Shown: positions 36,666-45,486 of the stretch, piece by piece
Layout of the letters: the number at the start of each line of letters is the position of its first letter
How positions within the stretch are numbered: the first letter of the stretch is position 1
NCBI RefSeq assembly: GCF_034522235.1
Contig: NZ_JAXHLN010000003.1
Span: 1,860,001-1,924,000 of the forward strand
Direction of reading: 5' to 3'
DNA length: 64,000 bases
From: Thiohalophilus sp.
GTDB taxonomy: Bacteria; Pseudomonadota; Gammaproteobacteria; UBA6429; Thiohalophilaceae
Made by a program: the position numbers and the translations under genes
Notes under the pieces: model-generated
What the model was told of the DNA's origin: nothing
Databases searched by the model: none
The model's input: the letters and a program-made list of their open reading frames with translations, nothing else

Positions 36666-36712
36666 CCTTCTAACGTTTAATCAGGCATACTGTCCCCGGA
36701 ATTTGGGAGCAT
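36666..36712 (-). repeat. junction sequence with REP-like scrap
   Basis: On the minus strand this runs from the lipoprotein stop to CGTTAGAAGG. It has imperfect inverted ends (AACGTTAAT / ATTAaACGTT, one extra base) around AAATTCCGGGGACAGTATGC, a motif often seen near REP-associated tyrosine transposases. It could be a degraded attC or a RAYT-type repeat; not decidable here. Confidence 0.5.
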
Positions 36713-37764
36713 TAACGTTTCAGTAGTTCGTAGAGCCTCAAGATGCTAGTAATAGAGCTTTGTTGCTCGCCGGTAAGCTTGAAGTCCGAATAGTACTGGC
36801 GCCCTTGAAAACGGATTATTGGATTAGCTGCTGCGGCCAATGCACGCATGTTGCGTAAGTCCTCATCTGTGGGAGACTTGTCTATCCATTCCCAGACATT
36901 GCCACCCGAGTGGTCTCGCTCAAATTCAAGCGAAGGGGATTCCCACCGGAAAGAATCAGCAGCAACTTTGTACGACCGAACAAATAACCAATCATCACCG
37001 TAATACTTGATTTTCATTCGAAGCCATGTCTTATCTGGCTTCACCCCAATGTATAACCTGGCCTCGTTTCTTAATGCGCTTCCCTTAGGCTGGATAAAAT
37101 ATCGATTTTCAACCTCATCATGTGTGATGCGGAAGCTTAAAAGTGCTTCTGCTATTGTTGCCTGAGAGGCCGGAAACTGAGAGGCGATATTTCTAATATG
37201 ATCCAGCTTATCACGCCCGATTTGATCCCCATTATCAAGAGTGAATACATCTCTGCCGAAACTGATTTCGACTGATTCGACTAAGATTTTGGAGCCAGGC
37301 ACTAAAGGCTCTGCTGAGTAACTGGCTGCTTGTTCATACTGTTCTAGCGGAACGATATCAGCACTGGATCCGTACTTGCCACCGTATTTTGGATTGCTCA
37401 CGTAGTAGAACTCGCGACCGTTTTCCAACACGACAGGCCAAAATTGATAACCGGAAAAATCGGTGTGGCTTGGTTCGTCCGTATTGAAGTAGCCTTTCAT
37501 CCCGACGTATCGTTCGTAATCGAGCCGATTTCTGCATGCGAACGACTCTGTGTCGGTACAGAACCCATCAAATCCATATTTCTGCAGCTGGTCAGGTTTT
37601 TCTGCAAGTACAAATTGCTCACGGTCGCCCGGCATGTAGGAAACGGTAGGCTGTTGAGTTTGAGTCGTTCTGCCATCCGTGGAGCCTGTTTCACCAGCAG
37701 GCATCTGAGCACAGGCTTGCAAAAAAAATATGGCTACCGCTATTAGGGATATCAATCTGATCAT
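36712..37764 (-). CDS. orphan lipoprotein
   Basis: A 350-residue protein that I do not recognise. The N-terminus MIRLISLIAVAIFFLQAC is a lipoprotein signal with an LQAC lipobox (Cys at about residue 18), so it is probably anchored at the envelope. The body has many aromatic and charged residues (YERYVGMKGYF, WPVVLENGREFYYVSNPKYG, WLRMKIKYYGDDWLFVRSY). Base composition is more AT-rich than surrounding housekeeping genes, suggesting acquisition. It lies immediately after the attC-like site. Confidence 0.75.
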   Translation of the reverse strand: MIRLISLIAVAIFFLQACAQMPAGETGSTDGRTTQTQQPTVSYMPGDREQFVLAEKPDQLQKYGFDGFCTDTESFACRNRLDYERYVGMKGYFNTDEPSHTDFSGYQFWPVVLENGREFYYVSNPKYGGKYGSSADIVPLEQYEQAASYSAEPLVPGSKILVESVEISFGRDVFTLDNGDQIGRDKLDHIRNIASQFPASQATIAEALLSFRITHDEVENRYFIQPKGSALRNEARLYIGVKPDKTWLRMKIKYYGDDWLFVRSYKVAADSFRWESPSLEFERDHSGGNVWEWIDKSPTDEDLRNMRALAAAANPIIRFQGRQYYSDFKLTGEQQSSITSILRLYELLKR

Positions 37765-37774
37765 TATGTTTCCT

Positions 37775-37874
37775 TTTTTACGCTTGAGTTCAGCGGCGTT
37801 TGAGGCGCAGCCGATTTTACGGGAGCAAAATGGGCTGCGGGTCAAACGTCCGCTACAACGATTTGTTAGAAGGC
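37775..37874 (-). other. attC-like integron recombination site
   Basis: Read on the minus strand it begins GCCTTCTAACAAATCGTT, near-identical in form to known attC R''-L'' ends, and finishes GAACTCAAGCG followed by GTAAAAA where GTTRRRY is expected. Its core folds into AGCGG(A)CGTTTGA / TCAAACGCCGCT with one unpaired base, then CGCAGCC/GGCTGCG and ATTTT/AAAAT, the imperfect hairpin with an extrahelical base typical of attC. It begins about 15 bases after the stop of the 37889-38530 gene. Confidence 0.7.
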
Positions 37875-37888
37875 GTACGAGATTCAGA

Positions 37889-38530
37889 TTACACCTCAGG
37901 CAGCACCTTCTTGGGTGGCTGGCTGAACACCTCGCAAATGCACGCAAAGTTTGCGGTTTCCTTCCTGTCGAAGCTGCTTGCCGCCTTAACCGTCCGACGA
38001 ACGTGATACACGCCAGTCGTGCCTGGAATCGGGTGCCCGTGAAGCTTGGACTTCCCCTTCTTGGGGTCGACGAAGCGTTTGGGTAGTTTCGCTTCAGAGA
38101 CCACGATGAGGAACGCACGAGCGCCAGAACGGCAGACTTCTTTGAAGTGGAAAAGACGCCGTAGGTCTTGATCGATCTCCGCTTTAGGAGAGCTGCCGCG
38201 CTTCACCTCAAAGATGAAATGCACCGCATCCCACACGTTATCTTGGTATGGATTTGGATATGCGGCGTCCAGGATTGCGAGGTCCGCTCTCCAGAGGTCA
38301 CGAAGCTCGTCCTTCATGGAGGTGTCGGCGAGGCGTCGATAAAGCACTTCTGGGCGAAGTACTTGGGCATCTGTGATCTTAGACTGAATCAGATTGCACG
38401 TTTCTGCTATTAACGCGGCCTCAGCTAGTGGATAGTCGCGGAAATAGGAACGTCGATACCCGACCCAGAAGGCAAGGCCTTGAAGTGCGTCTTCAAGAAA
38501 GGGGAGCCGTTCCGGCATCTTGTATCCCAT
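37889..38530 (-). CDS. putative PD-(D/E)XK nuclease-like cassette protein
   Basis: A 213-residue protein of no family I recognise. Residues at about 103-118 (WDAVHFIFEVKRGS) fit the D...ExK core of PD-(D/E)XK nucleases, and the C-terminus is basic. It lies between a GTTAGAAGGC junction at 38538-38547 and an attC-like site whose first ten bases are the exact complement of that junction, so it looks like an integron gene cassette. Start ATG at 38530 (MGYKMPERLPF). The nuclease idea rests on one motif. Confidence 0.65.
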   Translation of the reverse strand: MGYKMPERLPFLEDALQGLAFWVGYRRSYFRDYPLAEAALIAETCNLIQSKITDAQVLRPEVLYRRLADTSMKDELRDLWRADLAILDAAYPNPYQDNVWDAVHFIFEVKRGSSPKAEIDQDLRRLFHFKEVCRSGARAFLIVVSEAKLPKRFVDPKKGKSKLHGHPIPGTTGVYHVRRTVKAASSFDRKETANFACICEVFSQPPKKVLPEV

Positions 38531-38537
38531 GGGCTTA

Positions 38538-38547
38538 GCCTTCTAAC
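38538..38547 (-). other. cassette left boundary, GTTAGAAGGC
   Basis: GTTAGAAGGC on the minus strand lies eight bases before the cassette gene start. Its exact complement opens the attC-like site at the other end (GTTAGAAGGC on the plus strand at 37865-37874). In integron cassettes the first bases of the cassette complete the attC, which predicts this match. Confidence 0.65.
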
Positions 38548-38580
38548 AGTTAAATAGACGGCCGTTCGTAATTTTCGGTA

Positions 38581-38600
38581 TTAGGCGGCCGTTCGCCTAA
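38581..38600. repeat. perfect hairpin TTAGGCG/CGCCTAA
   Basis: TTAGGCG and CGCCTAA flank a GCCGTT loop. Direct copies of CGGCCGTTCG at about 38560 and 38586 partly overlap it. It lies just upstream of the cassette boundary and may belong to a flanking attC remnant. Confidence 0.5.
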
Positions 38601-38790
38601 ATCCGGATAAAGCTGCAAAAACGAACAGTCGCGCGGATATTCCTCAATTACCCCTAATCCTAGCAAGCATTCCATGTTTTTTCGACGCAGGAAACACGAA
38701 TTATTCCTGCAATATCAGGGTTTTCCCCAACTATCACTAGCCGGGTTTTATCCCGTCAGACGCCGCCGTGCATCAAAAAAACAGGTCCGG

Positions 38791-38813
38791 GGGACGAGTT
38801 ACGAGTGACGGGG
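38791..38813. repeat. GACGAGT-family heptamers downstream of rpoS
   Basis: GGGACGAGTTACGAGTGACG, three diverged units, in the gene-free stretch 38548-39358. Confidence 0.7.
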
Positions 38814-38980
38814 TTGAGTTTCGCCGCGCCTCTGCGGCACCACTTTCTCGGCGTTTCCCAGCGGCATACAGCAAAATTGACGGTGCGTGGGACGGTACCC
38901 TATCGCTATAAGCTCTTAATCCCGTTAGACGCCGCCGAGCATCGCAGCGGAAGGAGGATTAGCCCGAAGGGTGGCGGCAG

Positions 38981-39303
38981 GGATGCCGCCACTCGCCAGA
39001 GGGCCAGGGATGGCCCTTCTGGCGAGCCCGACTGGAGCGAGAAGCGCAGGGAACCGGTTCAACCATTGGAAATGGCTGAACCGGCGGCGGCTTTCGGGGA
39101 GCTTCTTTGGGTACTTTCTTGTCGATACAAGAAAGTACCTCGCCGCGCGGGCGCGAGAGCCCGCTTTCAAGATCCAGATCGCCCGCAGGGCGCACATTTA
39201 GATAAGCCGGGTGGTTCCGACAAGAGTCGCCGATGGAATCGCCTCCCACAAAGGGAAAAACCAACGCTTTCAGGATTCAGCTCGCCCGCAGGGCGAACAT
39301 TTA
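38981..39303. repeat. stacked hairpin region downstream of rpoS
   Basis: Five strong stems lie close together: GTGGCGGC-AGGGAT-GCCGCCAC, AGAGGGCCA-GGGA-TGGCCCTTCT, GGTTCAaCCATT-GGA-AATGGcTGAACC, GGTACTTTCTTG-TCGATA-CAAGAAAGTACC and GCGGGC-GCGAGA-GCCCGC. Two direct copies of GCCCGCAGGGCGnACATTTAG follow at about 39179-39201 and 39281-39303. Open frames here are arginine/proline-rich shadows. I believe this is a repetitive non-coding element. Confidence 0.7.
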
Positions 39304-39358
39304 GTAAAGATTGGCGAGTAGCTTCGAAAGATTGCCGCGCGTTGCTCGCAATGACGCC

Positions 39359-40378
39359 TTATTTGAAAAGCGCGTCGACGGAGAAGCCGTCTTTTTCGAG
39401 GATATCGCGCAGCTTCTTCAGCGCCTCGAGCTGGATCTGCCGCACCCGCTCGCGGGTGACGCCGATGGTGTTGCCCACCTCCTCCAGCGTGGCGACGTCA
39501 TACCCGTGCAGGCCGAAGCGCCGCTCCACCACTTCCCGCTGCTTCTCGCTGAGCTGCTCCAGCCACTGCTCGATGTTGGCTTTGACGTCCTCATCTTGCA
39601 GGAGGGTGACCGGATCGCTGTTGTTTTCGTCGGGGATGGCGTCGAGCAGGGAGTTGTCGGCATCGTGGCCCATGGGCGAGTCGACCGAGGCGATGCGCTC
39701 GTTGAGGCCGAGCATTTTTTTCACCTCTTCGATCGGCTTGTCGAGCATCTCGGCGACCTCTTCGGTGGTCGGCTCGTGATCCAGGCTCTGCGACAGATGC
39801 CGGGCGGCACGCAGGTAGATGTTGATCTCCTTGACCACGTGGATCGGCAGGCGGATGGTACGGGTCTGGTTCATGATGGCCCGCTCGATGGTCTGGCGTA
39901 TCCACCAGGTGGCATAGGTGGAGAAGCGGAAGCCGCGTTCGGGGTCAAACTTTTCCACCGCGCGGATCAGGCCGAGATTGCCCTCTTCGATGAGATCCAG
40001 CAGCGCGAGCCCGCGATTGAGGTAGCGCCGGGCGATCTTGACCACCAGGCGCAGGTTGCACTCGATCATTTTCTTGCGCGCGGCGTCATCACCCTTGAGG
40101 GCCTTGCGCGAGTAGAATTTTTCTTCTTCGGCGGTCAGCAGCGGCGAGTAGCCAATCTCGCTGAGATACAGGCGCGTGGCATCGAGCTGGCCGTCGGGAA
40201 TCACGCCGGGCTCGTACCGGTGAGGTTCTTCGATCGGCTCGGCTTCTGTCTCGGTATCCAGCTCTGCGTCGACGGTGAGTTTGCTCTGTTCGGCATCTTC
40301 TTCCGGCAGTGCATCCAGCTCATCATCGGCGTCCTTGTCCTGCTTGAGTTTATCCGCGTTATCTCCGTACTCAGTCAT
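39359..40378 (-). CDS. rpoS: RNA polymerase sigma factor RpoS
   Basis: A 339-residue general stress/stationary-phase sigma factor. After an acidic N-terminus (about 1-55), region 1.2 ([21 protein letters not shown]), region 2 ([34 protein letters not shown], split by region), region 3 and region 4 ([20 protein letters not shown]) are complete. It ends surE-pcm-yqaA-nlpD-rpoS. In E. coli the main rpoS promoter is inside nlpD; the same could hold here. Confidence 0.95.
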   Translation of the reverse strand: MTEYGDNADKLKQDKDADDELDALPEEDAEQSKLTVDAELDTETEAEPIEEPHRYEPGVIPDGQLDATRLYLSEIGYSPLLTAEEEKFYSRKALKGDDAARKKMIECNLRLVVKIARRYLNRGLALLDLIEEGNLGLIRAVEKFDPERGFRFSTYATWWIRQTIERAIMNQTRTIRLPIHVVKEINIYLRAARHLSQSLDHEPTTEEVAEMLDKPIEEVKKMLGLNERIASVDSPMGHDADNSLLDAIPDENNSDPVTLLQDEDVKANIEQWLEQLSEKQREVVERRFGLHGYDVATLEEVGNTIGVTRERVRQIQLEALKKLRDILEKDGFSVDALFK

Positions 40379-40393
40379 AGGCGACTACCGTGA

Positions 40394-41119
40394 CTACGAC
40401 CCCTTCTTTGGCAAGTATTTAACTGGATCCTGCGGTGTACCGTTACGACGAATCTCGAAGTGCAGTATCGCCTGATCCGAACTGTTTTTTCCCATCTCGG
40501 CTATGCGCTGCCCGGACTTGACGGTGTCATTCTCCTGAACAAGCAACTTGTCATTGTACGCATAGGCGCTGAAGTAAGTGGTATTGTGTTTTATTATTAT
40601 CAGTTTCCCGTAACCGCGTAAACCGCCACCGCTGTAGACCACCTTGCCGTCCGCGGCAGCCTTTACAGACTGCCCCATTCTGCCGGCAATATCCAGCCCT
40701 TTTTTGCCCGGATCACTGCCCGGGAATGTGCCAACAATCTTGCCCTCCACCGGCCACGCCCATGACAGTGTATGATCGTCATTGGCGTCAACCTGATTTC
40801 TACTGGTAGCCTCCGTTGTATTAACGGCCGAAGTGTCGGCGGCATTAGTGGTTTGTTCCACGCCGGCGGTTCTGCCGGGATACATACGGATCTCCTGGCC
40901 GGGATAGATCGTATAGGGCGGATTGATGCCATTCCAGCGCGCCACGCTGCGATAGTCATGACCATATTCCCAGGCAATGGAATAGAGGGTATCGCCCTTG
41001 CTGACGGTGTAGACGCGGCTCTTGGCGGGTTGATCGCGATCCGGGTCGTAATGCACAAAGGGCCGACAACCGAACTGCGCGGCGATCAAGACGAGAATGA
41101 GTGCGACCCGTAGTTTCAT
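40394..41119 (-). CDS. nlpD: LysM/M23 lipoprotein NlpD
   Basis: A 241-residue lipoprotein: signal with lipobox AQFGC (Cys about residue 18), a LysM domain (YTVSKGDTLYSIAWEYG, about 38-80) and a C-terminal LytM/M23 domain (about 120-235). The metalloprotease metal ligands are missing (GLDIAG instead of an HxxxD-type site), as in NlpD and EnvC, which activate amidases rather than cut peptidoglycan. It should activate AmiC during division. Overlaps the yqaA stop by four bases. Confidence 0.93.
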   Translation of the reverse strand: MKLRVALILVLIAAQFGCRPFVHYDPDRDQPAKSRVYTVSKGDTLYSIAWEYGHDYRSVARWNGINPPYTIYPGQEIRMYPGRTAGVEQTTNAADTSAVNTTEATSRNQVDANDDHTLSWAWPVEGKIVGTFPGSDPGKKGLDIAGRMGQSVKAAADGKVVYSGGGLRGYGKLIIIKHNTTYFSAYAYNDKLLVQENDTVKSGQRIAEMGKNSSDQAILHFEIRRNGTPQDPVKYLPKKGS

Positions 41120-41697
41120 CCGTTATTCAATACAAAATACGCGGTTATAATGGCCAGAATCACCAGCCACCCGAGGCGATCGATGTACTGGCGCAGGGTT
41201 TGTTGCATCGCCGGTCCGCCCCACCTCATCAATCCGGCCACCATGAAAAAGCGTGCCCCGCGTCCCACCGCCGAGGCGATGACAAACGGCAGAAACACCA
41301 TGCCGACAACCCCGGCGGTAATAGTGAAAACCTTATAGGGTATCGGGGAAAACCCTGCTATGAAGATCACCCAGATCCCCCAATCGGCAAACCACTGTCG
41401 GGTTTGAAGGTATTTTTCCCAGTAACCGGCACTGTGTAACACCGGTTCGATCATTTCAAACGCGAACATGCCGATCAGATAACCGGCCATGCCGCCGAGC
41501 ACCGAGGCGATGGTCGTCAGCAGCGCAAAGTACCAGGCGCGATCCGGGCGCGCCAGGGACATCGGCGCCAGCATGACATCGGGCGGGATGGGGAAGAAAG
41601 AGGATTCGGCAAAACTGAGGCCAAACAGATAGCCCGGCGCATGACGATGCGCCGACCAGAGCATGACCCGGTCGAACAGGGCGGAAAACAGTGTCAC
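41116..41697 (-). CDS. yqaA: YqaA family membrane protein
   Basis: A 193-residue integral membrane protein of the SNARE-associated/DedA-like group. It has [16 protein letters not shown] near residue 30, the re-entrant family motif, then four to five hydrophobic segments, and ends in VLNNG. Function is unknown; DedA relatives act in membrane lipid or proton homeostasis. It starts at GTG overlapping the pcm stop (GTGA) and is inserted in the usual surE-pcm-nlpD-rpoS order. Confidence 0.85.
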   Translation of the reverse strand: MTLFSALFDRVMLWSAHRHAPGYLFGLSFAESSFFPIPPDVMLAPMSLARPDRAWYFALLTTIASVLGGMAGYLIGMFAFEMIEPVLHSAGYWEKYLQTRQWFADWGIWVIFIAGFSPIPYKVFTITAGVVGMVFLPFVIASAVGRGARFFMVAGLMRWGGPAMQQTLRQYIDRLGWLVILAIITAYFVLNNG

Positions 41698-42356
41698 GAA
41701 ATATCTCCTTGTACCAGCGGCACAAAACTGACCGCCTCCAGCAGGGTCTCATTAAATTCATCGCCCTGGCGTGTGATCAGACGCAGGCGTTGCGCCTGAC
41801 CCTGCCCGCCGGTGGGAATCACCAGCCGGCCGCCATCCGCCAGTTGTTCGAGCAGCTCCGGGGGCACGTTCTCCGGCGCGGCGGTGACGATAATCCCATC
41901 ATAGGGAGCGTGTTTTTTCCAGCCCCAATTGCCGTCACTGTGCTGATAACGCACGTTAGTGAGACGCAGCTCATATAACAGGTTGCGCGCCCGCTGCTGT
42001 AACGGCGCGATACGCTCGACGCTGAACACCTCGCCGACCAGTTGGGCCAGGATCGCGGTCTGATAACCGCAACCGGTGCCCACCTCCAGCACCCGTTGCG
42101 GACAGCCGGAGCCGAGCAGCACCTCGGTCATGCGCGCGACGATATAGGGCTGGGAGATGGTCTGACCGCTGCCGATGGGCAGCGCGGTATCTTCATAGGC
42201 GCGCGTGGCCAGTGCCTCGTCGACAAAGATGTGCCGGGGCGTGCGGCGCATGGCCTCCAACACCGCCTCGTTGGCGATGCCCTTCTCCCGCAGCCGGTCG
42301 ATCAGCCGGTCGCGGGTGCGCTGCGAGGTCATGCCGATCCCGAGATGGCTGTTCAT
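41694..42356 (-). CDS. pcm: protein-L-isoaspartate O-methyltransferase
   Basis: About 220 residues. This SAM enzyme methylates isoaspartyl residues to start repair of aged proteins. The SAM loop is [16 protein letters not shown], and [17 protein letters not shown] binds the substrate. I use the ATG at 42356, which overlaps surE's stop as ATGA, rather than one three codons upstream. The surE-pcm-nlpD-rpoS set is a stationary-phase survival group. Confidence 0.95.
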   Translation of the reverse strand: MNSHLGIGMTSQRTRDRLIDRLREKGIANEAVLEAMRRTPRHIFVDEALATRAYEDTALPIGSGQTISQPYIVARMTEVLLGSGCPQRVLEVGTGCGYQTAILAQLVGEVFSVERIAPLQQRARNLLYELRLTNVRYQHSDGNWGWKKHAPYDGIIVTAAPENVPPELLEQLADGGRLVIPTGGQGQAQRLRLITRQGDEFNETLLEAVSFVPLVQGDIS

Positions 42357-43111
42357 GCGCCCCACTTCGCCAGCCAGTCGGCGACTGACTGCAGAGCCTG
42401 ATGGCGGGTGAGATCGATCTGGATCGGCGTCACCGAGACATAGCCGTTGCGCACCGCGTAAAAGTCGGTGCCCGGCCCGGCGTCCTGCTCGGCACCGGGC
42501 GGGCCGACCCAGTAGATATCCCGGCCGCGCGGATCCTCGGCCTTGATCACCGGCTCGGCCTTGTGCCGATGACCCAGGCGCGTGGCCTGATAGCCCGACA
42601 GATCCGCGAACGGCAGATCCGGCACGTTAATATTCAAAATGGTGTCCTGCGGCAGGGGATCGGCGGCCAGCCGATCGATGAACAGCTTGGTCACTTCCGC
42701 AGCGGTGGCATAGTGGGTGAATCGGTGCCCGCTGCCGGCCAGGGAAACGGCGATGGCCGGCAGGCCGAGAAAGCGCCCTTCCATGGCGGCGGCCACGGTG
42801 CCGGAGTAAAGCACATCGTCGCCCATGTTGGCGCCGGCATTGATCCCGGAGATGACCATGTCGGGCTCGTGATCCAGCAGCCCGGTGATGGCCAGATGCA
42901 CGCAATCGGTCGGGGTGCCGTCGACCCGGATCAGGTTGTCGCCCAGACGCCGTGCGCGGATGGGCATTTCCAGGGTGAGGGAGTTGCTGGCGCCGCTGCG
43001 ATCCCGCTCGGGTGCCACGATGGTGATCTCCGCAATCTCCTGCAGGGTCTGCGCCAGGGCATTGATCCCCGGGGCTTCATAGCCATCATCATTGCTCAAC
43101 AGTATCCGCAT
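42353..43111 (-). CDS. surE: 5'/3'-nucleotidase SurE
   Basis: A 252-residue metal-dependent nucleotidase and exopolyphosphatase. The N-terminal metal site [14 protein letters not shown] (two Asp) is at residues 3-16, followed by the [17 protein letters not shown] and [26 protein letters not shown] (split) motifs. It heads the survival operon ending in rpoS. Confidence 0.96.
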   Translation of the reverse strand: MRILLSNDDGYEAPGINALAQTLQEIAEITIVAPERDRSGASNSLTLEMPIRARRLGDNLIRVDGTPTDCVHLAITGLLDHEPDMVISGINAGANMGDDVLYSGTVAAAMEGRFLGLPAIAVSLAGSGHRFTHYATAAEVTKLFIDRLAADPLPQDTILNINVPDLPFADLSGYQATRLGHRHKAEPVIKAEDPRGRDIYWVGPPGAEQDAGPGTDFYAVRNGYVSVTPIQIDLTRHQALQSVADWLAKWGA

Positions 43112-43265
43112 AGCTGCTGCAGGAGGTTACATCATCGTTGGAAGTGGTTGAATGGATGGTAAATTTGGCCCTACTATACCGGATAAGCACGATCCCGCCT
43201 AGATTTTCCTTCGCTGCGCGAACGCGGGCCCGTATTCAAGCCACGTTGACGCCAGGCGGATCCGC

Positions 43266-43811
43266 ATGAGCAAAAAATCCCCCGACAAAGAGGAGCTGGA
43301 ACTGTTTCGCCAGGCCATGCAGGACGTGCGACGACTGCAAAGCGAACCCCGCCAGCGACCGGCGCGCCCCAAACCCACGCCCCGGCCGCGCCAGCGGGAA
43401 CTGGACGAGGCGGCGGTGCTCGATGAAATGCTCTCCGATCCGGTTCATCCCGAAGATCTGGAAACCGGCGAGGAGCTGCTGTTCGCCCGCACCGGCCTGC
43501 AGCATAAACTGCTCAAGCGACTGCGCCGCGGCGAGCTGGCCATTGAGGCCGAGCTGGATCTGCACGGCCTGTTCCGCGTGGAAGCCCGTGAGGCGGTGGT
43601 AAGCTTTCTTAATGAATGCCGGCAAAACCGCGTGCGCTGCGTGCGCATCGTTCACGGCAAGGGCCACGGCTCCGAGCAGAAGCGCCCGGTGCTCAAGCAG
43701 TACGTCAACCACTGGCTGCAACAGCGCGACGAGATCCTCGCCTTCTGCTCCGCCCGGCCGGTGGACGGCGGCAGCGGCGCGATTTACGTGCTGCTCAAGC
43801 GCGGCAGCTAG
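43266..43811 (+). CDS. Smr domain protein
   Basis: A 181-residue protein with a low-complexity basic N-terminal part (about 15-50) and a C-terminal Smr domain. The domain signature DLHGLFRVEAREAVVSFL (about residues 98-115) is followed by CVRIVHGKGHGS, the nuclease-like motifs of small MutS-related proteins. E. coli relatives SmrA/SmrB act in DNA/RNA processing or ribosome rescue; which one this matches is not certain. It is the only plus-strand gene inserted between truD and surE. Confidence 0.88.
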   Translation: MSKKSPDKEELELFRQAMQDVRRLQSEPRQRPARPKPTPRPRQRELDEAAVLDEMLSDPVHPEDLETGEELLFARTGLQHKLLKRLRRGELAIEAELDLHGLFRVEAREAVVSFLNECRQNRVRCVRIVHGKGHGSEQKRPVLKQYVNHWLQQRDEILAFCSARPVDGGSGAIYVLLKRGS

Positions 43812-43843
43812 CGGTACGCTTTAAACTAGTTCAATCCAGGCGT

Positions 43844-44878
43844 TCAGTGATCCGAGTCTGACACATCGATGCATTCACGAATCACGCCGGTGGCATAGGC
43901 CCCGGTTTCCAGTTCAAAACCGAGCGTTAGCTGCCTCCCCTGTTGGAACCAGTCGAGCTGTTTGACCGCCAGGCGCAGACTGCGTCGTTCCTGTTTCAGC
44001 CCCGCCTGTTCCAGGCCCTGACAGTAATCGGGATAGGCGTCAGCCAGCTGTTGTTCCATTGCCTTAACCGTACCGCCGCTTTTGAGTTCCCCCCGGCCCC
44101 AGAGCGGCCCGGTGGGATGGATATCCATCTCCATCAGGCGCTGCTGGATGGTCTCATCGATCGCTTCAGGGACGAAGATACTGTGGCTGCCGGCCAGCTG
44201 CATCACATCGCCCTCCAGCGCCCGCTGCCAGGTGCCTTCACTGACCCGTTGTGACAACAGCTGGTTGAACAACAACGAGCGGGCGGCGGAGAGATAGATA
44301 CTGCGCTTGTTACGGTTGTTGATCCGCTCGCCGGCAAACAGGCGACGGGCCCAGTCGAGGTTGGCCTCATCGCGCCCGAAGCGCTGCGCCCCGAAATAGT
44401 TGGGCACACCGCTTTGCCCAATCGCAGTCAGCCGATCATGCAATGTCGCGGTATCGCCCTGCAGATCGCGCAGGGTGATCTCAAAGCGGTTGGTCTTGTG
44501 CACGCCGCGGCGCAGTTTCTTGCCGTGGCGGGTGGCCTGCAGAATCGACAAACCGTCATCGCTCAGCGCTGACCAGTCCGGCCCGACCTTGCCGGCCAGA
44601 TCCAGGCTGAACCATTGACGCGTGATCGCCCGCCGATCCTTCATCCCGGAGAAACCCACGGCATTGGATCTGACACCGGCATGGCGAGCCAGCAGCTGGG
44701 CAATGTCCTGGGTATTGCGTTCGCGTTTTTCGATCCACAGCCAGACATGCTGGCCCTCGCCGATCGGTTCAAAGCCGAGCTGCTCCTCGACCACAAAATC
44801 GTCGACCCGTTGACGCAACACCCCTGTCACCGTCGGTTGACCTAAGGCGTAGGCAAGACTGGACCAATGCAAATTCAT
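43844..44878 (-). CDS. truD: tRNA pseudouridine(13) synthase
   Basis: A 344-residue enzyme making pseudouridine-13 in tRNA. The catalytic aspartate is in AVGFSGMKDRRAITRQW (about residue 80), and the family loop PNYFGAQRFGRDEANLDWA is intact, with a TruD insertion domain between. Order ispF-truD-surE matches E. coli, but a palindromic repeat element separates truD from ispF. Confidence 0.96.
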   Translation of the reverse strand: MNLHWSSLAYALGQPTVTGVLRQRVDDFVVEEQLGFEPIGEGQHVWLWIEKRERNTQDIAQLLARHAGVRSNAVGFSGMKDRRAITRQWFSLDLAGKVGPDWSALSDDGLSILQATRHGKKLRRGVHKTNRFEITLRDLQGDTATLHDRLTAIGQSGVPNYFGAQRFGRDEANLDWARRLFAGERINNRNKRSIYLSAARSLLFNQLLSQRVSEGTWQRALEGDVMQLAGSHSIFVPEAIDETIQQRLMEMDIHPTGPLWGRGELKSGGTVKAMEQQLADAYPDYCQGLEQAGLKQERRSLRLAVKQLDWFQQGRQLTLGFELETGAYATGVIRECIDVSDSDH

Positions 44879-44890
44879 AAAGAAAGTTTT

Positions 44891-45009
44891 ACCGCAGAGG
44901 AGGGAGATTAATTTTGAATGTTGAATGTTGAATGTTGAATCAAGACCCTATGCCCAATTCAGAATTTAACATTCAGCATTCATAATTATATCTTCGCGCC
45001 TCTACGTTA
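44891..45009. repeat. composite palindromic element, copy 3 (truD/ispF)
   Basis: Outer arms ACCGCAGAGGAGGGAGATTA and ATCTTCGCGCCTCTACGTTA flank inner TTGAATG heptamers (three perfect GTTGAAT units, 44919-44940, and an inverted partner about 44955-44985). The right arm ends within the ispF stop codon TAA at 45007-45009. Confidence 0.8.
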
Positions 45010-45486
45010 TGGTTTTTTCTCAATCAGAACGACCGCCATCGCGGCGATGCCTTCGCCGCGACCGGTGAAGCCCATGCCTTCGGTGGTGGTGGCCTTGATG
45101 CTGAGGTTAGCCTTGTCGGTTTGCAGATCGCCGGCAAGCATTTTCCGCATGGAATCGATATGCGGGGCCAGTTTGGGTCGTTGAGCGATGATCGTGATAT
45201 CCGCGTTAGTGATGCTGTGCTTGCGTTGCGCAATCAGTTCCATGACCTTGCGCAACAGAATGCGACTGTCGATGCCTTTGAATTCCGCGTCGCTATCCGG
45301 AAAGTGCCGGCCGATATCGCCCAGCGCCAGCGCGCCGAGCAGCGCATCACACAGGGCGTGGATCACCACATCACCATCGGAGTGGGCTTCGAGCCCCTGA
45401 TCGTGCGGAATCGTCACGCCCCCCAGTACCAGGCGGCCACCGGGTTTGAAACGGTGCGCATCAAAGCCCTGTCCGATTCGCATCAC
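45007..45486 (-). CDS. ispF: 2-C-methyl-D-erythritol 2,4-cyclodiphosphate synthase
   Basis: A 159-residue MEP-pathway enzyme that cyclises CDP-methylerythritol phosphate. The zinc site DAHR is at residues 9-12, with [24 protein letters not shown] (split) following; [12 protein letters not shown] closes the C-terminus. It overlaps the ispD stop by four bases. The pair makes isoprenoid precursors by the non-mevalonate route. Confidence 0.96.
   Translation of the reverse strand: MMRIGQGFDAHRFKPGGRLVLGGVTIPHDQGLEAHSDGDVVIHALCDALLGALALGDIGRHFPDSDAEFKGIDSRILLRKVMELIAQRKHSITNADITIIAQRPKLAPHIDSMRKMLAGDLQTDKANLSIKATTTEGMGFTGRGEGIAAMAVVLIEKKP

Noticed and set aside
36676-36700. AATTCCGGGGACAGTATGC as a sign of a transposase gene
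   Set aside because: The motif occurs near REP-associated transposases elsewhere, but no transposase or fragment is visible nearby.
36666-36712. Second complete attC after the lipoprotein
   Set aside because: It has GTTAGAAGG and imperfect inverted ends but no R'' complement to the start of that putative cassette and no good inner stem; it could as well be a REP scrap.
38805-39779. A 324-residue plus-strand frame covering the hairpin region and antisense to rpoS
   Set aside because: Serine/arginine-rich composition and overlap with palindromes and with rpoS make it a shadow, not a gene.
40394-41119. nlpD as an active peptidoglycan endopeptidase
   Set aside because: The LytM domain lacks the zinc-binding residues, so an amidase activator role is more consistent.
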